Source of the DNA: Paenibacillus puerhi
Lineage (GTDB): Bacteria; Bacillota; Bacilli; Paenibacillales; NBRC-103111
Direction: 5' to 3'
DNA: 64,000 bases
Assembly: GCF_009846885.1 (NCBI RefSeq)
Contig: NZ_WUWM01000015.1
Location: forward strand, 62,001-126,000
A program made the position numbers and the translations under genes. Below, in pieces: positions 36,658 through 47,046 of this stretch; within the stretch, counting starts at the first letter, position 1, and each line of letters begins with the position of its first letter. The notes under the pieces were generated by a model. That model did no database searches, was not told the origin of the DNA, and worked only from the letters and a program-made list of their open reading frames with translations.

Positions 36658-37056
36658 ATGATCCAATCACAGCGCAATAAATACCTCGAGACGACAGTTC
36701 AGACAGCAACGCCCGCGCAACTTCTCATCATGCTGTGTGATGGAGCTATACGATTCAGCCGACTCGCTATAGAGGCACTGAAAAGTAAAAACTACCAGGA
36801 AGCGAACTCAAATTTGGTTAAGGTGCAGGATATCATTAGCGAATTTTCGATTACGCTGGATCGAACCTCCCCTCTCTCGGATAATCTGCTCCGATTATAT
36901 GAGTATTTCACTCATCGATTGATGGAGGCCAATGTGAAAAAGTCGGTTGAGCCAGCAGAAGAAGTACTAGGCTACTTGGTTGAATTGAAGGAAACATGGA
37001 TTCAAGCCGCCAAACAAATGAACCACACCTCTGCTGCAGGAGCAACGTATGCTTAA
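36658..37056 (+). CDS. fliS: Flagellin export chaperone FliS
   Basis: 132 residues, ATG start 5 bases after fliD. The FliS pattern is clear: YLETTVQTATPAQLLIMLCD, GAIRFSRLAIEALKSKNYQEA, SPLSDNLLRLYEYFTHRL. FliS binds the C-terminus of flagellin and keeps it unpolymerised before export. Its last bases overlap the next gene by 8. Confidence 0.96.
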   Translation: MIQSQRNKYLETTVQTATPAQLLIMLCDGAIRFSRLAIEALKSKNYQEANSNLVKVQDIISEFSITLDRTSPLSDNLLRLYEYFTHRLMEANVKKSVEPAEEVLGYLVELKETWIQAAKQMNHTSAAGATYA

Positions 37057-37384
37057 GGCGTTGGAGCAGCTTGAAGCTTTATCTATGGAACTGATGGAAT
37101 TTATCGATGAAGCGGACATGGAAGACATAGAGAATTACATGAATCAGAGGGAAGTTTATTTTCAGGAGCTTCAATCCATGAATGCTGTTGATTGGTCACC
37201 GCATCTGGAGCAGGTGAAGTTAATTCAGGAAATGGACCGGCACATCACAAAAAGAATGCAGGAGTTGAAGTCTGAGGCTTCCGCGGAAATTAATAAATTT
37301 CAAAATGCCAAGAAAAATAAATCGGCATATGAGTCCGCGTATCAAGATACAAACTCCAGTTATTTCTTCGATAGCCGAAAATGA
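37049..37384 (+). CDS. FliT-like flagellar chaperone
   Basis: 111 residues from ATG 37049, overlapping fliS by 8 bases. All-helical, acidic N-terminus (LEQLEALSMELMEFIDEADM) and basic C-terminus (QNAKKNKSAYESAYQ), the pattern of FliT/YvzG-type proteins that escort FliD. Sequence identity within this group is low, so the call rests mainly on position after fliS and on helix content. Confidence 0.7.
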   Translation: MLKALEQLEALSMELMEFIDEADMEDIENYMNQREVYFQELQSMNAVDWSPHLEQVKLIQEMDRHITKRMQELKSEASAEINKFQNAKKNKSAYESAYQDTNSSYFFDSRK

Positions 37385-37393
37385 AGTAGAAAG

Positions 37394-37440
37394 GCTCTTG
37401 TTCCGCTTATGGCATGCTGCCATGGGGACAAGGGCTTCTT
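37394..37440 (+). terminator. Terminator of the fliD-fliS operon
   Basis: An 11-bp stem (GCTCTTGTTCC at 37394-37404 with GGGACAAGGGC at 37425-37435, two G-T pairs) encloses a smaller ATGGCA/TGCCAT hairpin; TTCTT follows. Confidence 0.7.
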
Positions 37441-37457
37441 CGCTTTCCACACCCATC

Positions 37458-37487
37458 TGTGGACAATGTGGATAACTTTGTTGATAA
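37458..37487 (+). promoter_or_regulatory. Cluster of three DnaA-box-like sites
   Basis: TGTGGACAA (37458-37466), TGTGGATAA (37467-37475) and TGTTGATAA (37479-37487) lie in the same orientation. The middle one is a perfect complement of the DnaA box TTATCCACA; the outer two each differ by one base. A direct repeat GATAACTTTG (37471-37480, 37483-37492) overlaps them. The rest of the gap up to 37600 shows nothing else clear. Confidence 0.6.
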
Positions 37488-37604
37488 CTTTGCGGAAAAT
37501 GTCGGAAAACCGCGACAGGACAGGCTTTTTCGATGTGAATATTTTATTAACGGGATGTTAATACTCGAATTTTCTAAATATTTTGCTAACATGTGGATGG
37601 TGGA

Positions 37605-37634
37605 TTGACAGCGGTTACCTGACGGTGATATATT
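37605..37634 (+). promoter_or_regulatory. SigA promoter of the cold-shock gene
   Basis: Perfect TTGACA (37605-37610), 18-base spacer, TATATT (37629-37634), about 50 bases before the start codon. Confidence 0.75.
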
Positions 37635-37686
37635 CGAAATGTAGGCAGAAGCTTGCAGTTATTTGAAGATGAAGGGAATGTTATGC

Positions 37687-37884
37687 ATGCAAGGTAAAGT
37701 GAAATGGTTTAACGCAGAAAAAGGCTATGGTTTCATTGAGCGCGAAGACGGTGGCGATGTATTCGTTCACTTCTCAGCGATCCAAACGGATGGATTCAAG
37801 ACTTTGGAAGAAGGCCAATCCGTTGAGTTTGACATCGTAGAGGGCGCACGCGGTCCTCAAGCGGCTAACGTCGTCAAGTTGTAA
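37687..37884 (+). CDS. Cold-shock protein (Csp family)
   Basis: 65 residues from ATG 37687, giving the standard [26 protein letters not shown] lies about 9 bases upstream and three in-frame upstream starts (TTG 37663, ATG 37669, ATG 37678) look spurious. RNP1-like KGYGFI and RNP2-like VFVHF are present. A five-stranded OB-fold nucleic-acid chaperone that melts RNA structure. Which of the B. subtilis CspB/C/D set it matches cannot be told. Confidence 0.95.
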   Translation: MQGKVKWFNAEKGYGFIEREDGGDVFVHFSAIQTDGFKTLEEGQSVEFDIVEGARGPQAANVVKL

Positions 37885-37953
37885 TCATCCCCGCCTTCAT
37901 GGGCGGCTCGTATAGATGGTTATGGTTTTGAGTGAATGTGGCAGCGATAACCA

Positions 37954-37983
37954 ACACCCTGGGCGATCCGGGGTGTTTTTTTG
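37954..37983 (+). terminator. Terminator after the cold-shock gene
   Basis: ACACCC/GGGTGT stem (37954-37959, 37971-37976) with inner C/G pairs, then a T-run. Confidence 0.85.
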
Positions 37984-38051
37984 TTTGCTCTGACCTTGTC
38001 TCAAATTGTACAAATATTTTGTGAATTTACTTTGTCGATTGTGAAGGATTT

Positions 38052-38080
38052 TTGAAGGTCGAGGAGGAATATAGTATACT
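38052..38080 (+). promoter_or_regulatory. SigA-type promoter of hpf
   Basis: TTGAAG (38052-38057), 17-base spacer, TATACT (38075-38080), about 25 bases before the start. Confidence 0.65.
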
Positions 38081-38105
38081 GTAGGTATGAAAGGAGGAGT
38101 TGTAC

Positions 38106-38657
38106 ATGAAATTCAATATCCGTGGCGAGAACATCGAAGTAACCGAGGCTTTGAGAGACCATGTTGAGAAGAAGCTGAGCAGGCTGGAAAGGTACATTGA
38201 AGCTCCCCCTACATCTGAAGTATATGTAACGCTAAGTGTTCTTAAGGGTCTGCAAACCGTAGAGGTCACCGTACCTCTTCCAGCTTTCATGCTGCGTGCG
38301 GAGGAGAAGCATTCCGATCTGTATGCGGCGGTCGACCTCGTGGTAGACAAGCTGGAGCGTCAAATCCGCAAGGCCAAGACGAAGGCTAACCGCAAGGTTA
38401 GGCAGGAGGGCGGTCTGAAGGATTTGTTCGTGACAGACTCCGGCAATTCTTACGCTTATGAGGAGGATGAAGACGAGTTCGAGCTTGTGCGTACGAAGAA
38501 GTTCACGCTGAAGCCGATGGATATTGATGAGGCCATTTTGCAAATGAACATGGTCGGGCATAATTTCTTCGTGTTTGCGAACTCCGATACCTCTCAAGTG
38601 AATGTCGTTTACAAGCGTGATGACGGCAAGTATGGTCTGATCGAGCCGGCACGCTGA
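38106..38657 (+). CDS. hpf: Ribosome hibernation promoting factor, long form
   Basis: 183 residues from ATG 38106 behind AGGAGG (38092-38097). The N-terminal domain (MKFNIRGENIEVTEALRDHV, about 1-100) binds the 30S decoding region; a linker leads to the C-terminal dimerisation domain (about 125-183, VRTKKFTLKPMDIDEAILQM) that joins two 70S ribosomes into a 100S particle. The long form is standard in Firmicutes (YvyD in B. subtilis), where it also lies between the fliD operon and secA. Confidence 0.95.
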   Translation: MKFNIRGENIEVTEALRDHVEKKLSRLERYIEAPPTSEVYVTLSVLKGLQTVEVTVPLPAFMLRAEEKHSDLYAAVDLVVDKLERQIRKAKTKANRKVRQEGGLKDLFVTDSGNSYAYEEDEDEFELVRTKKFTLKPMDIDEAILQMNMVGHNFFVFANSDTSQVNVVYKRDDGKYGLIEPAR

Positions 38658-38687
38658 TTCCTCCGAATTCCAATTAAGATATAACCT

Positions 38688-38731
38688 AGAGCTTGTCCGC
38701 GGCGCCTTCTGCGTCCGGGTAAGCTCTTTTA
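38688..38731 (+). terminator. Probable terminator of hpf
   Basis: AGAGCTT/AAGCTCT outer stem (38688-38694, 38721-38727) around a GC-rich inner part, followed by four Ts. Confidence 0.65.
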
Positions 38732-38876
38732 GCATTTTGCAAGTGAAACTTTTTTGGTTGCCAAGCGTCTGTATGCATAGATAACATTCGAACGACGCAA
38801 GAAGATCGAGTGACGGCACCCGCACATCGGAAGGCGTTGGAATACTAAGGAAATGGTGCCTAATTCCAGCGTTTGG

Positions 38877-38906
38877 TTGCGGGATATGTCGCAAAAATGA
38901 TACAAT
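38877..38906 (+). promoter_or_regulatory. Possible promoter of secA
   Basis: TTGCGG (38877-38882), 18-base spacer, TACAAT (38901-38906), 45 bases before the start. Confidence 0.45.
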
Positions 38907-38950
38907 TTAATTTAGGGATTATCGTTCGATAAAGGAAGGGGTTTAGCAGC

Positions 38951-41458
<2,508 letters not shown>

Positions 41459-41495
41459 GCTAAAGCTTATTTAAGCGGCCGCAGATAGGCAAGAG

Positions 41496-41527
41496 GGAGG
41501 TCGGGGCTTTGCTCCGGTCTCCTTTTT
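41496..41527 (+). terminator. Terminator between secA and prfB
   Basis: An 11-bp stem counting G-T pairs (GGAGGTCGGGG with CTCCGGTCTCC), loop CTTTG, then five Ts. prfB may rely on readthrough or an unseen promoter. Confidence 0.8.
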
Positions 41528-41600
41528 CCTCGAGTGGACGCAATGGACATTAGAAGCTCACGGGTTTTGGATAAACTAAACGAATGAAGAGGTGCAGAAT

Positions 41601-42720
41601 ATGTTAGAACCGGATGTAAAGCGTGATTTGCAAGAAACGGCCAAGCGGTTGGCCGAGCTTAGGGGGTCTCTTTGACTTAGACCTGAAGCTGGAACAAATA
41701 GCGGATTATGAAGAAAAAATGTCGGCCCCCGACTTCTGGGACGATAATGAAAAGGCACAGAAGCTGATCGCCGATATGAATGCGATAAAAGGCGGCGTCG
41801 AGCAATTTCAAAAGCTGGAATCGGAATTTGAAGACCTGGAAGTCATGGTCGAACTGATGGCCGAGGAGCAGGACGAGAGCATGTCCGGCGATATCGAGTC
41901 AGGTCTGGCGGCGCTCGTTCGGAAGCTGGAAACGTTCGAGCTGCAGCTTCTGCTGAATCAGCCGTACGACCGGCTGGATGCGATCCTGGAGCTGCATCCC
42001 GGTGCAGGAGGTACGGAATCGCAGGACTGGGCGGAGATGCTGCTGCGCATGTACCGGCGCTGGGCGGAGAAGCATGACTTCAAGGTCGAGGTGCTGGATT
42101 ATTTGCCCGGAGACGAGGCGGGGGTGAAAAGTGTGACCTTGTCGATCAAAGGCTACAACGCCTACGGGTATCTGAAAGCGGAGAAGGGCGTTCACCGGCT
42201 GGTCAGGATATCCCCCTTCGATGCTTCGGGACGCCGTCATACGTCCTTCGTCTCCTGCGATGTCATGCCGGAGATTGACGATGATGTAGAGGTCGATATC
42301 CGAACGGAGGATCTAAAGATCGATACGTACCGGTCGTCCGGAGCGGGCGGGCAGCATATCAACACCACCGACTCGGCTGTTCGGATCACGCATATGCCGA
42401 CGGGAGTTGTCGTCAGCTGTCAGACGCAGCGCTCGCAGATCAAGAACCGCGAGCAGGCGATGAAGATGCTGCGCTCCAAGCTGTACGAGAAGAAGATCGA
42501 AGAGCAGCAGAAGCAGCTAGCCGAGATCCGCGGCGAAGTATCGGACATTGCCTGGGGCAGCCAAATTCGTTCCTACGTGTTCCATCCGTATAGCATGGTG
42601 AAGGATCATCGGACGCTGGAGGAGACGGGAAATATCGGGGCTGTGATGGATGGCGATCTGGACCCATTCATCGATGCGTACCTGCGTCAACAAATCAACA
42701 AGCCATCCAAGGAAAACTAA
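41601..42720 (+). CDS. prfB: Peptide chain release factor 2 with programmed +1 frameshift
   Basis: Translation starts at ATG 41601 (SD AGAGGTG) and reads 24 codons to an in-frame TGA at 41673-41675. The site AGG-GGG-TCT-CTT-TGA-C at 41661-41676 is the classic prfB slip site: an internal SD (AGGGGG) three bases before CTT, then a poor-context TGA. After slipping one base forward, reading continues from 41674 to 42720, giving 372 residues. RF2 features: recognition motif SPF in [11 protein letters not shown] and the catalytic GGQ in [17 protein letters not shown]. It releases peptides at UGA and UAA and so controls its own synthesis. A gene call starting at 41623 would miss the true N-terminus. 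Confidence 0.96.
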
Positions 42721-43000
42721 ACCAACCTACAGAAGATGGAGATCTGGCCAGTATACCTGCACGAACGGCGAATCGCGTTCCATCGGCAATCCTGTCCTTC
42801 CCGGGTAAGATGGCCGGACGTGATTGGACGGTTGTGCGGGTTTTTGGCTTGGAGACGGGGTGACGGGCTTGGAAAGTCGAAGCGATCGGAAGAAGGGAAA
42901 GAAGCAGAAGCGCGAAGCGGAACGCGATCCCGCGTCTCCCGCAGCCTGGAGCCAGACTGTACCAGTGGCCTCTTTCCCTAGGGGAAAAGGGGAGGGACGA

Positions 43001-44044
43001 GTGGTTAACCCGGCAAGCGCGCCGAAAACGGAGGAACAGGAACCGGCTGCTGGGCGTCGAGGCGAGGAGCCGGCAAGCGACGTGGCCCTAGTAACCGCCG
43101 CATCCGGCCTCTCGAGGGCACGTGGAAAACAGGTCAGGGGAGGAGCCCCTGCAGGAGAACCGGTCAAGCGCAACCGCCGCCGTACGAGGAGCCATCTGGA
43201 TAGTCCTTGGTATCGCATAATGGAGTATATCCTGCTTGTGATCGGGTCTCTGTTGATCGCCCTCAGCTTTAACTTGTTTTTTTATCCGAACCAGCTGGCT
43301 TCCGGTGGAGTATCCGGGATCAGTATCATTATAGATACTTTGTTCGGGATTGAACCGGCGCTTACGCAATGGGCCTTCAATATTCCGCTGTTCTTCGCCG
43401 GTCTATGGCTGATCGGTCGGAATTTTGGGATCAAGACGGCCATCGGCTCCGTGCTGCTGCCTCTGCTCGTGCTGTTGACTCGGGGGATGCCCAGCTTGAC
43501 CGAAAATATTTTGCTCGCCAGTGTTTATGGAGGTATTCTCCTCGGGATCGGGATCGGATTGGTCTATCGCGGACGCGGATCTACGGGCGGCTTTTCGGTA
43601 GCGGCGCAGATTTTGCACAAGTATACGGGAATCGGCTTTGGTTTATGCGTGGCCTTGCTGGACGGGCTTGTTATTTTGACAGCCGGGGTGTTTATTTCTC
43701 CGGAGAAGGCGATGTATGCGCTCATCGGGTTGTTCGTCACAAGCAAGACGATCAATGTAGTCCAAATTGGCCTTAGCTACTCCAAGGTGGCGTTTATCAT
43801 CTCTGATTCCGTCGAGGAGATCCGCGAAGCCATTCTGCATGAGCTGGACCGGGGCCTAACGAAGCTGCAGGCAACAGGCGGTTATACGGGGGAAGAGCGG
43901 ACGGTGCTGATGGTCGTGGTCGGACAGACCGAGGTTACGCGCCTGAAGGAGCTGGTGCGCTCGGTTGATCGGAAGGCCTTCGTTATTCTGAGCGATACGA
44001 ACGAGGTGCTGGGCGAAGGCTTCAAGCTGGCCGGTCCATCGTGA
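43001..44044 (+). CDS. YitT family (DUF161/DUF2179) membrane protein
   Basis: 347 residues from GTG 43001, chosen for the SD GGGGAGGG 5-8 bases upstream; in-frame alternatives at GTG 42860 and ATG 42824 would add 47 or 59 residues. About five transmembrane helices (from about residue 75) carry the YitT pattern FNLFFYPNQLASGGVSGISI and GGILLGIGIGLVYRGRGSTG. A C-terminal DUF2179 domain (about 250-345, GGYTGEERTVLMVVVGQTEV) follows. Family members are about 280-290 residues, so roughly 60-120 N-terminal residues, rich in Arg, Ala, Glu and Pro, are extra. The substrate is unknown. The gap 42721-43000 holds no other gene. Confidence 0.82.
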   Translation: MVNPASAPKTEEQEPAAGRRGEEPASDVALVTAASGLSRARGKQVRGGAPAGEPVKRNRRRTRSHLDSPWYRIMEYILLVIGSLLIALSFNLFFYPNQLASGGVSGISIIIDTLFGIEPALTQWAFNIPLFFAGLWLIGRNFGIKTAIGSVLLPLLVLLTRGMPSLTENILLASVYGGILLGIGIGLVYRGRGSTGGFSVAAQILHKYTGIGFGLCVALLDGLVILTAGVFISPEKAMYALIGLFVTSKTINVVQIGLSYSKVAFIISDSVEEIREAILHELDRGLTKLQATGGYTGEERTVLMVVVGQTEVTRLKELVRSVDRKAFVILSDTNEVLGEGFKLAGPS

Positions 44045-44198
44045 CGTGAGAAGGGAAGCGGCGGGCGGCCGGAGAGACTGCAAGGAAGGCGCTTGCCTGA
44101 CGGAGTCTGCTGAGTTACGATGGACAAGCCGGCATAAGCGAGTACGCGCTATAGAAATAAAAAGCGGAAATGAACGCGGGTATCGGGTAAAATACCGA

Positions 44199-44233
44199 TT
44201 GAATTATTATACCTAGGAATGTATAATAATACA
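44199..44233 (+). promoter_or_regulatory. arg operon promoter with two ARG boxes
   Basis: SigA promoter: TTGAAT (44199-44204), 17-base spacer, perfect TATAAT (44222-44227). Two ArgR/AhrC half-palindrome sites overlap it: TGAATTATTATACC (44200-44213) and the near-perfect TGTATAATAATACA (44220-44233), 20 bases apart centre to centre. This is the layout for arginine-dependent repression. Confidence 0.8.
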
Positions 44234-44258
44234 TAGTTTTCATGTGGAGGGACGGAGT

Positions 44259-45308
44259 ATGTCTACTAAAATAAAAGCTGCCATCGTAGGATCGACCGGA
44301 TATGGCGGAGTTGAGCTGATTCGGCTACTGCTTACCCATCCGAATGTCGAGATCACTTCCGTGATTTCCTCGTCTACGGCTGGCGTACCGATAGCGGATG
44401 GTTATCCGCACTTGAATCAAATCGTAACGGATCTTCTGGATGGAATCGACATCCCGCTGATCGCAAGTAAAGCAGATGTTGTTTTTCTGGCTACGCCGCA
44501 TGGGGTCAGTATCGACTTGTCGCCCAAGCTCTTGGACGCCGGACTCAAGGTGATCGATTTGTCAGGAGATTTTCGCTTGAAGGACGGGAGCCTCTACGAG
44601 CAGTGGTATAAGCATAAGCCGGCTGACCCTGCCTATCTGGACCGAGCCGTTTACGGGCTTTGTGAGCTGTTCGGCAATGAAGTTCCGGGCGCTTCGTTTA
44701 TCTCCAATCCGGGCTGTTATCCGACGGCGTCCATTCTGGGTCTCGCTCCGCTCGCCGCCAAGCGTTGGATCGATCTGAACTCGATCATTATCGATGCGAA
44801 GTCGGGCGTATCCGGGGCGGGCCGGGGCTTGAGTCAAACGGTTCATTATGCGGAGATCAACGAAAACTTTCTCGCTTATAAAGTAAACCGTCATCAGCAT
44901 ACGCCAGAGATTGAACAGGCGATCAGCCGTCTTGCAGACGAAGAAGTGACGGTTACGTTCACGACCCATCTGGTGCCGATGACACGGGGTATTATGTCCA
45001 CGATCTACGTGAACCTCAATCAGAAGCGGAGCGAGCAAGACATTCATGAGCTGTTTAGCAGCTATTATGAAGGAAGACCCTTCGTTCGGATTCGCCCGCT
45101 TGGCAAATATCCGGGAACGAAGGAAGTGACCGGCTCGAACTACTGCGATATCGGCCTTTCGCTCGATGCGCGTACGGGAAGGCTGACGATCGTATCCGTG
45201 ATTGATAATATGGTCAAGGGCGCGGCCGGGCAGGCCATTCAGAATTTGAATATCATGATGGGCTGGGATGAAGCGACAGGACTTGCGTTCACCCCGGTGT
45301 ATCCATAA
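44259..45308 (+). CDS. argC: N-acetyl-gamma-glutamyl-phosphate reductase
   Basis: 349 residues from ATG 44259 behind GGAGGGACGGAG. NADPH-binding GSTGYGGVELIRLL at the N-terminus and the active-site Cys in FISNPGCYPTASILGL (about residue 151). It reduces N-acetylglutamyl phosphate to the semialdehyde, the third step of arginine synthesis. It heads argC-J-B-D-F-G-H. Length is normal. Confidence 0.97.
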   Translation: MSTKIKAAIVGSTGYGGVELIRLLLTHPNVEITSVISSSTAGVPIADGYPHLNQIVTDLLDGIDIPLIASKADVVFLATPHGVSIDLSPKLLDAGLKVIDLSGDFRLKDGSLYEQWYKHKPADPAYLDRAVYGLCELFGNEVPGASFISNPGCYPTASILGLAPLAAKRWIDLNSIIIDAKSGVSGAGRGLSQTVHYAEINENFLAYKVNRHQHTPEIEQAISRLADEEVTVTFTTHLVPMTRGIMSTIYVNLNQKRSEQDIHELFSSYYEGRPFVRIRPLGKYPGTKEVTGSNYCDIGLSLDARTGRLTIVSVIDNMVKGAAGQAIQNLNIMMGWDEATGLAFTPVYP

Positions 45309-45333
45309 GGCGAGAGACGGGGGAACAGTCGAG

Positions 45334-46560
45334 ATGACGAATCAACAATCGTTTACGGTAATACCGGACGGCTCGGTAACGACGCCTAAGGGCTTTCGGG
45401 CCGGAGGCTTGCATTGCGGCTTGAAAAAAACGGAGCGTCACGACCTTGGCGCTATCTATTGTGAAGTCCCGGCTAACGCGGCCGGTGTCTATACGTTGAA
45501 TCAATTCCAGGCGGCGCCGCTGCGCGTAACGCAGGAAAGTATCGCCCAAGGCGGCAAGCTGCAGGCGATGCTGGTGAACAGCGGCAATGCCAATGCATGC
45601 ACTGGCAAGCAGGGCGAGGACGATGCACGTGCTATGCGTGCGGCAGGCGCCCAGGCTTTCGGGGTCGCCGAGCATCTGGTGGGCGTGACGTCTACCGGCG
45701 TGATAGGCGAGCTGCTGCCTATGGGCAAAGTATTGGCCGGCATCGAGAAGCTGCCTGCGGGGGTTAAAGCCGACGGTGGTGACGATTTCTGTCAGGCGAT
45801 TCTCACTACGGATCTGGTGAAGAAGGAAATTTGCGTACGAGTCACCGTAGGCGGCCAGACGATACATATCGCCGGGGCAGCTAAAGGCTCGGGTATGATC
45901 CATCCAAATATGGCGACGATGCTAGGCTTCATCACGACAGACGCCAATATCGAGAGCGCACAACTCCAGAAGCTGCTGAATGACATCACGGATTCGACCT
46001 TTAATATGATTACCGTCGATGGCGATACGAGCACCAATGATATGGTAGTCGTCATGGCCAGCGGCCTAGCCGCAAACGAATCGCTTACCCCGGAGCATCC
46101 GGATTGGGCAGCTTTTGCTGCAGGCTTCAACTATGTCGGCGAGGTTCTGGCCAAAGCCATCGCGCGCGATGGAGAAGGCGCTACCAAGCTGATCGAAGTG
46201 ACGGTCGCCCAGGCTGAGTCCCGGGATGCGGCACGCGCCATAGCCAAAACGGTCATCGGCTCAAGCCTGGTGAAATCCGCCTGCTTCGGCGCCGATGCCA
46301 ACTGGGGCCGCATCATTGCCGCTGTCGGCCGTGCCGGTCACCCCGTGCAGACGGAAACCGTCGATATCCGCTTGGGCGATATCCCGGTTCTTGTCCAATC
46401 GCGGCCTGTCCGCTTCGATGAGGAGCGCGCCGCCGAGTATCTGAAGGGCGAGCTCGTCCACATCTTCGTCGATCTTCACATGGGAAATGCCTCCGCCACC
46501 GCGTGGGGCTGCGATCTGACGTACGACTATGTGCGCATTAACGCCGCATATCGAACTTAG
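45334..46560 (+). CDS. argJ: Bifunctional ornithine acetyltransferase / N-acetylglutamate synthase ArgJ
   Basis: 408 residues from ATG 45334; the frame is open further upstream into argC but the family N-terminus fits here. The self-cleavage block GSGMIHPNMATMLGF (about residues 185-199) holds the Thr that becomes the new N-terminal nucleophile. Oxyanion-region motifs TSTGVIGELLPM and NSGNANACTG are present. ArgJ recycles the acetyl group from acetylornithine to glutamate and, as no argA/argE is seen in the cluster, probably starts the pathway as well. A repeat-rich gap follows before argB. Confidence 0.95.
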   Translation: MTNQQSFTVIPDGSVTTPKGFRAGGLHCGLKKTERHDLGAIYCEVPANAAGVYTLNQFQAAPLRVTQESIAQGGKLQAMLVNSGNANACTGKQGEDDARAMRAAGAQAFGVAEHLVGVTSTGVIGELLPMGKVLAGIEKLPAGVKADGGDDFCQAILTTDLVKKEICVRVTVGGQTIHIAGAAKGSGMIHPNMATMLGFITTDANIESAQLQKLLNDITDSTFNMITVDGDTSTNDMVVVMASGLAANESLTPEHPDWAAFAAGFNYVGEVLAKAIARDGEGATKLIEVTVAQAESRDAARAIAKTVIGSSLVKSACFGADANWGRIIAAVGRAGHPVQTETVDIRLGDIPVLVQSRPVRFDEERAAEYLKGELVHIFVDLHMGNASATAWGCDLTYDYVRINAAYRT

Positions 46561-46571
46561 GTAAAAAAGGC

Positions 46572-46605
46572 CTTGTCGCGGGCAACGCAGTTGCCCAATG
46601 ACAAG
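46572..46605 (+). repeat. Palindromic extragenic repeat, copy 1
   Basis: Nested palindrome: outer CTTGTC/GACAAG (46572-46577, 46600-46605) and inner GGGCAA/TTGCCC. It starts 12 bases after argJ. On the minus strand the unit is followed by a short T-run. Confidence 0.75.
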
Positions 46606-46670
46606 CAAGCAGTACGTGACGAAAGAAAGTCGAAAGCAGCACTCTCCTTACCCAACCAACTAAACTAAGC

Positions 46671-46704
46671 CTTGTCGCGGGCAACGCAGGAGCCCAATGA
46701 CAAG
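46671..46704 (+). repeat. Palindromic extragenic repeat, copy 2
   Basis: Same 34-base unit as copy 1 with only two changes in the inner arm (GGGC/GCCC remains paired), 99 bases downstream in the same orientation. The stretch between the two copies shows no gene. Confidence 0.75.
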
Positions 46705-46714
46705 CCCCATACAG

Positions 46715-46755
46715 CTTCGCGCCCGGACGGGGAAAACCGCCGTCCGGGCGCGAAG
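46715..46755 (+). repeat. Perfect 16-bp hairpin in the argJ-argB gap
   Basis: CTTCGCGCCCGGACGG (46715-46730) pairs exactly with 46740-46755 around a 9-base loop. No T-run follows, so it is not a standard terminator. The rest of the gap to 47003 is GC-rich and holds a further CTTGGG/CCCAAG hairpin at about 46980-46999, but no gene. Confidence 0.75.
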
Positions 46756-47003
46756 CAAGCCCGCTCTGCTCGAAGTAAAGCTTCATGACGCAGTCATGCC
46801 GCGGCTCCTTCGACGGAAGCTGCACCACACACGCACCAACAGCGCTCCTTAGCCCCAGGCCAACGTAACGGAAGGACGCCGTCTGCAAGCGGACGCCCGG
46901 TACGGGCGGGAAAAGCGGTCCACGAAACACCAGTGGCCATCAACGACGGCCCCGCAGCAGGCACGCTCCGTTTCGGGGTCTTGGGGCGAAGCGCCCAAGT
47001 CCT

Positions 47004-47024
47004 CCCCCCTTGAGACAAGGGGGG
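47004..47024 (+). repeat. G/C-tract hairpin directly before the argB SD
   Basis: CCCCCCTTG (47004-47012) and CAAGGGGGG (47016-47024) form a 9-bp stem with an AGA loop. The C-run could also pair with the G-rich SD (AGAGGGGGGAT, about 47028-47038), so it may modulate argB translation. Confidence 0.7.
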
Positions 47025-47046
47025 AAAGAGGGGGGATCCGATCCAC

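Noticed and set aside
42736..42981. Plus-strand open frame of 81 codons before the YitT-type gene
   Set aside because: No SD, overlaps the possible YitT N-terminus in another frame, and translates to low-complexity sequence.
46538..46930. Minus-strand open frame in the argJ-argB gap with a repeated CHWA-ALPATR pattern
   Set aside because: The repeated peptide is just the translation of the two palindromic DNA repeats; no SD and it overlaps argJ.
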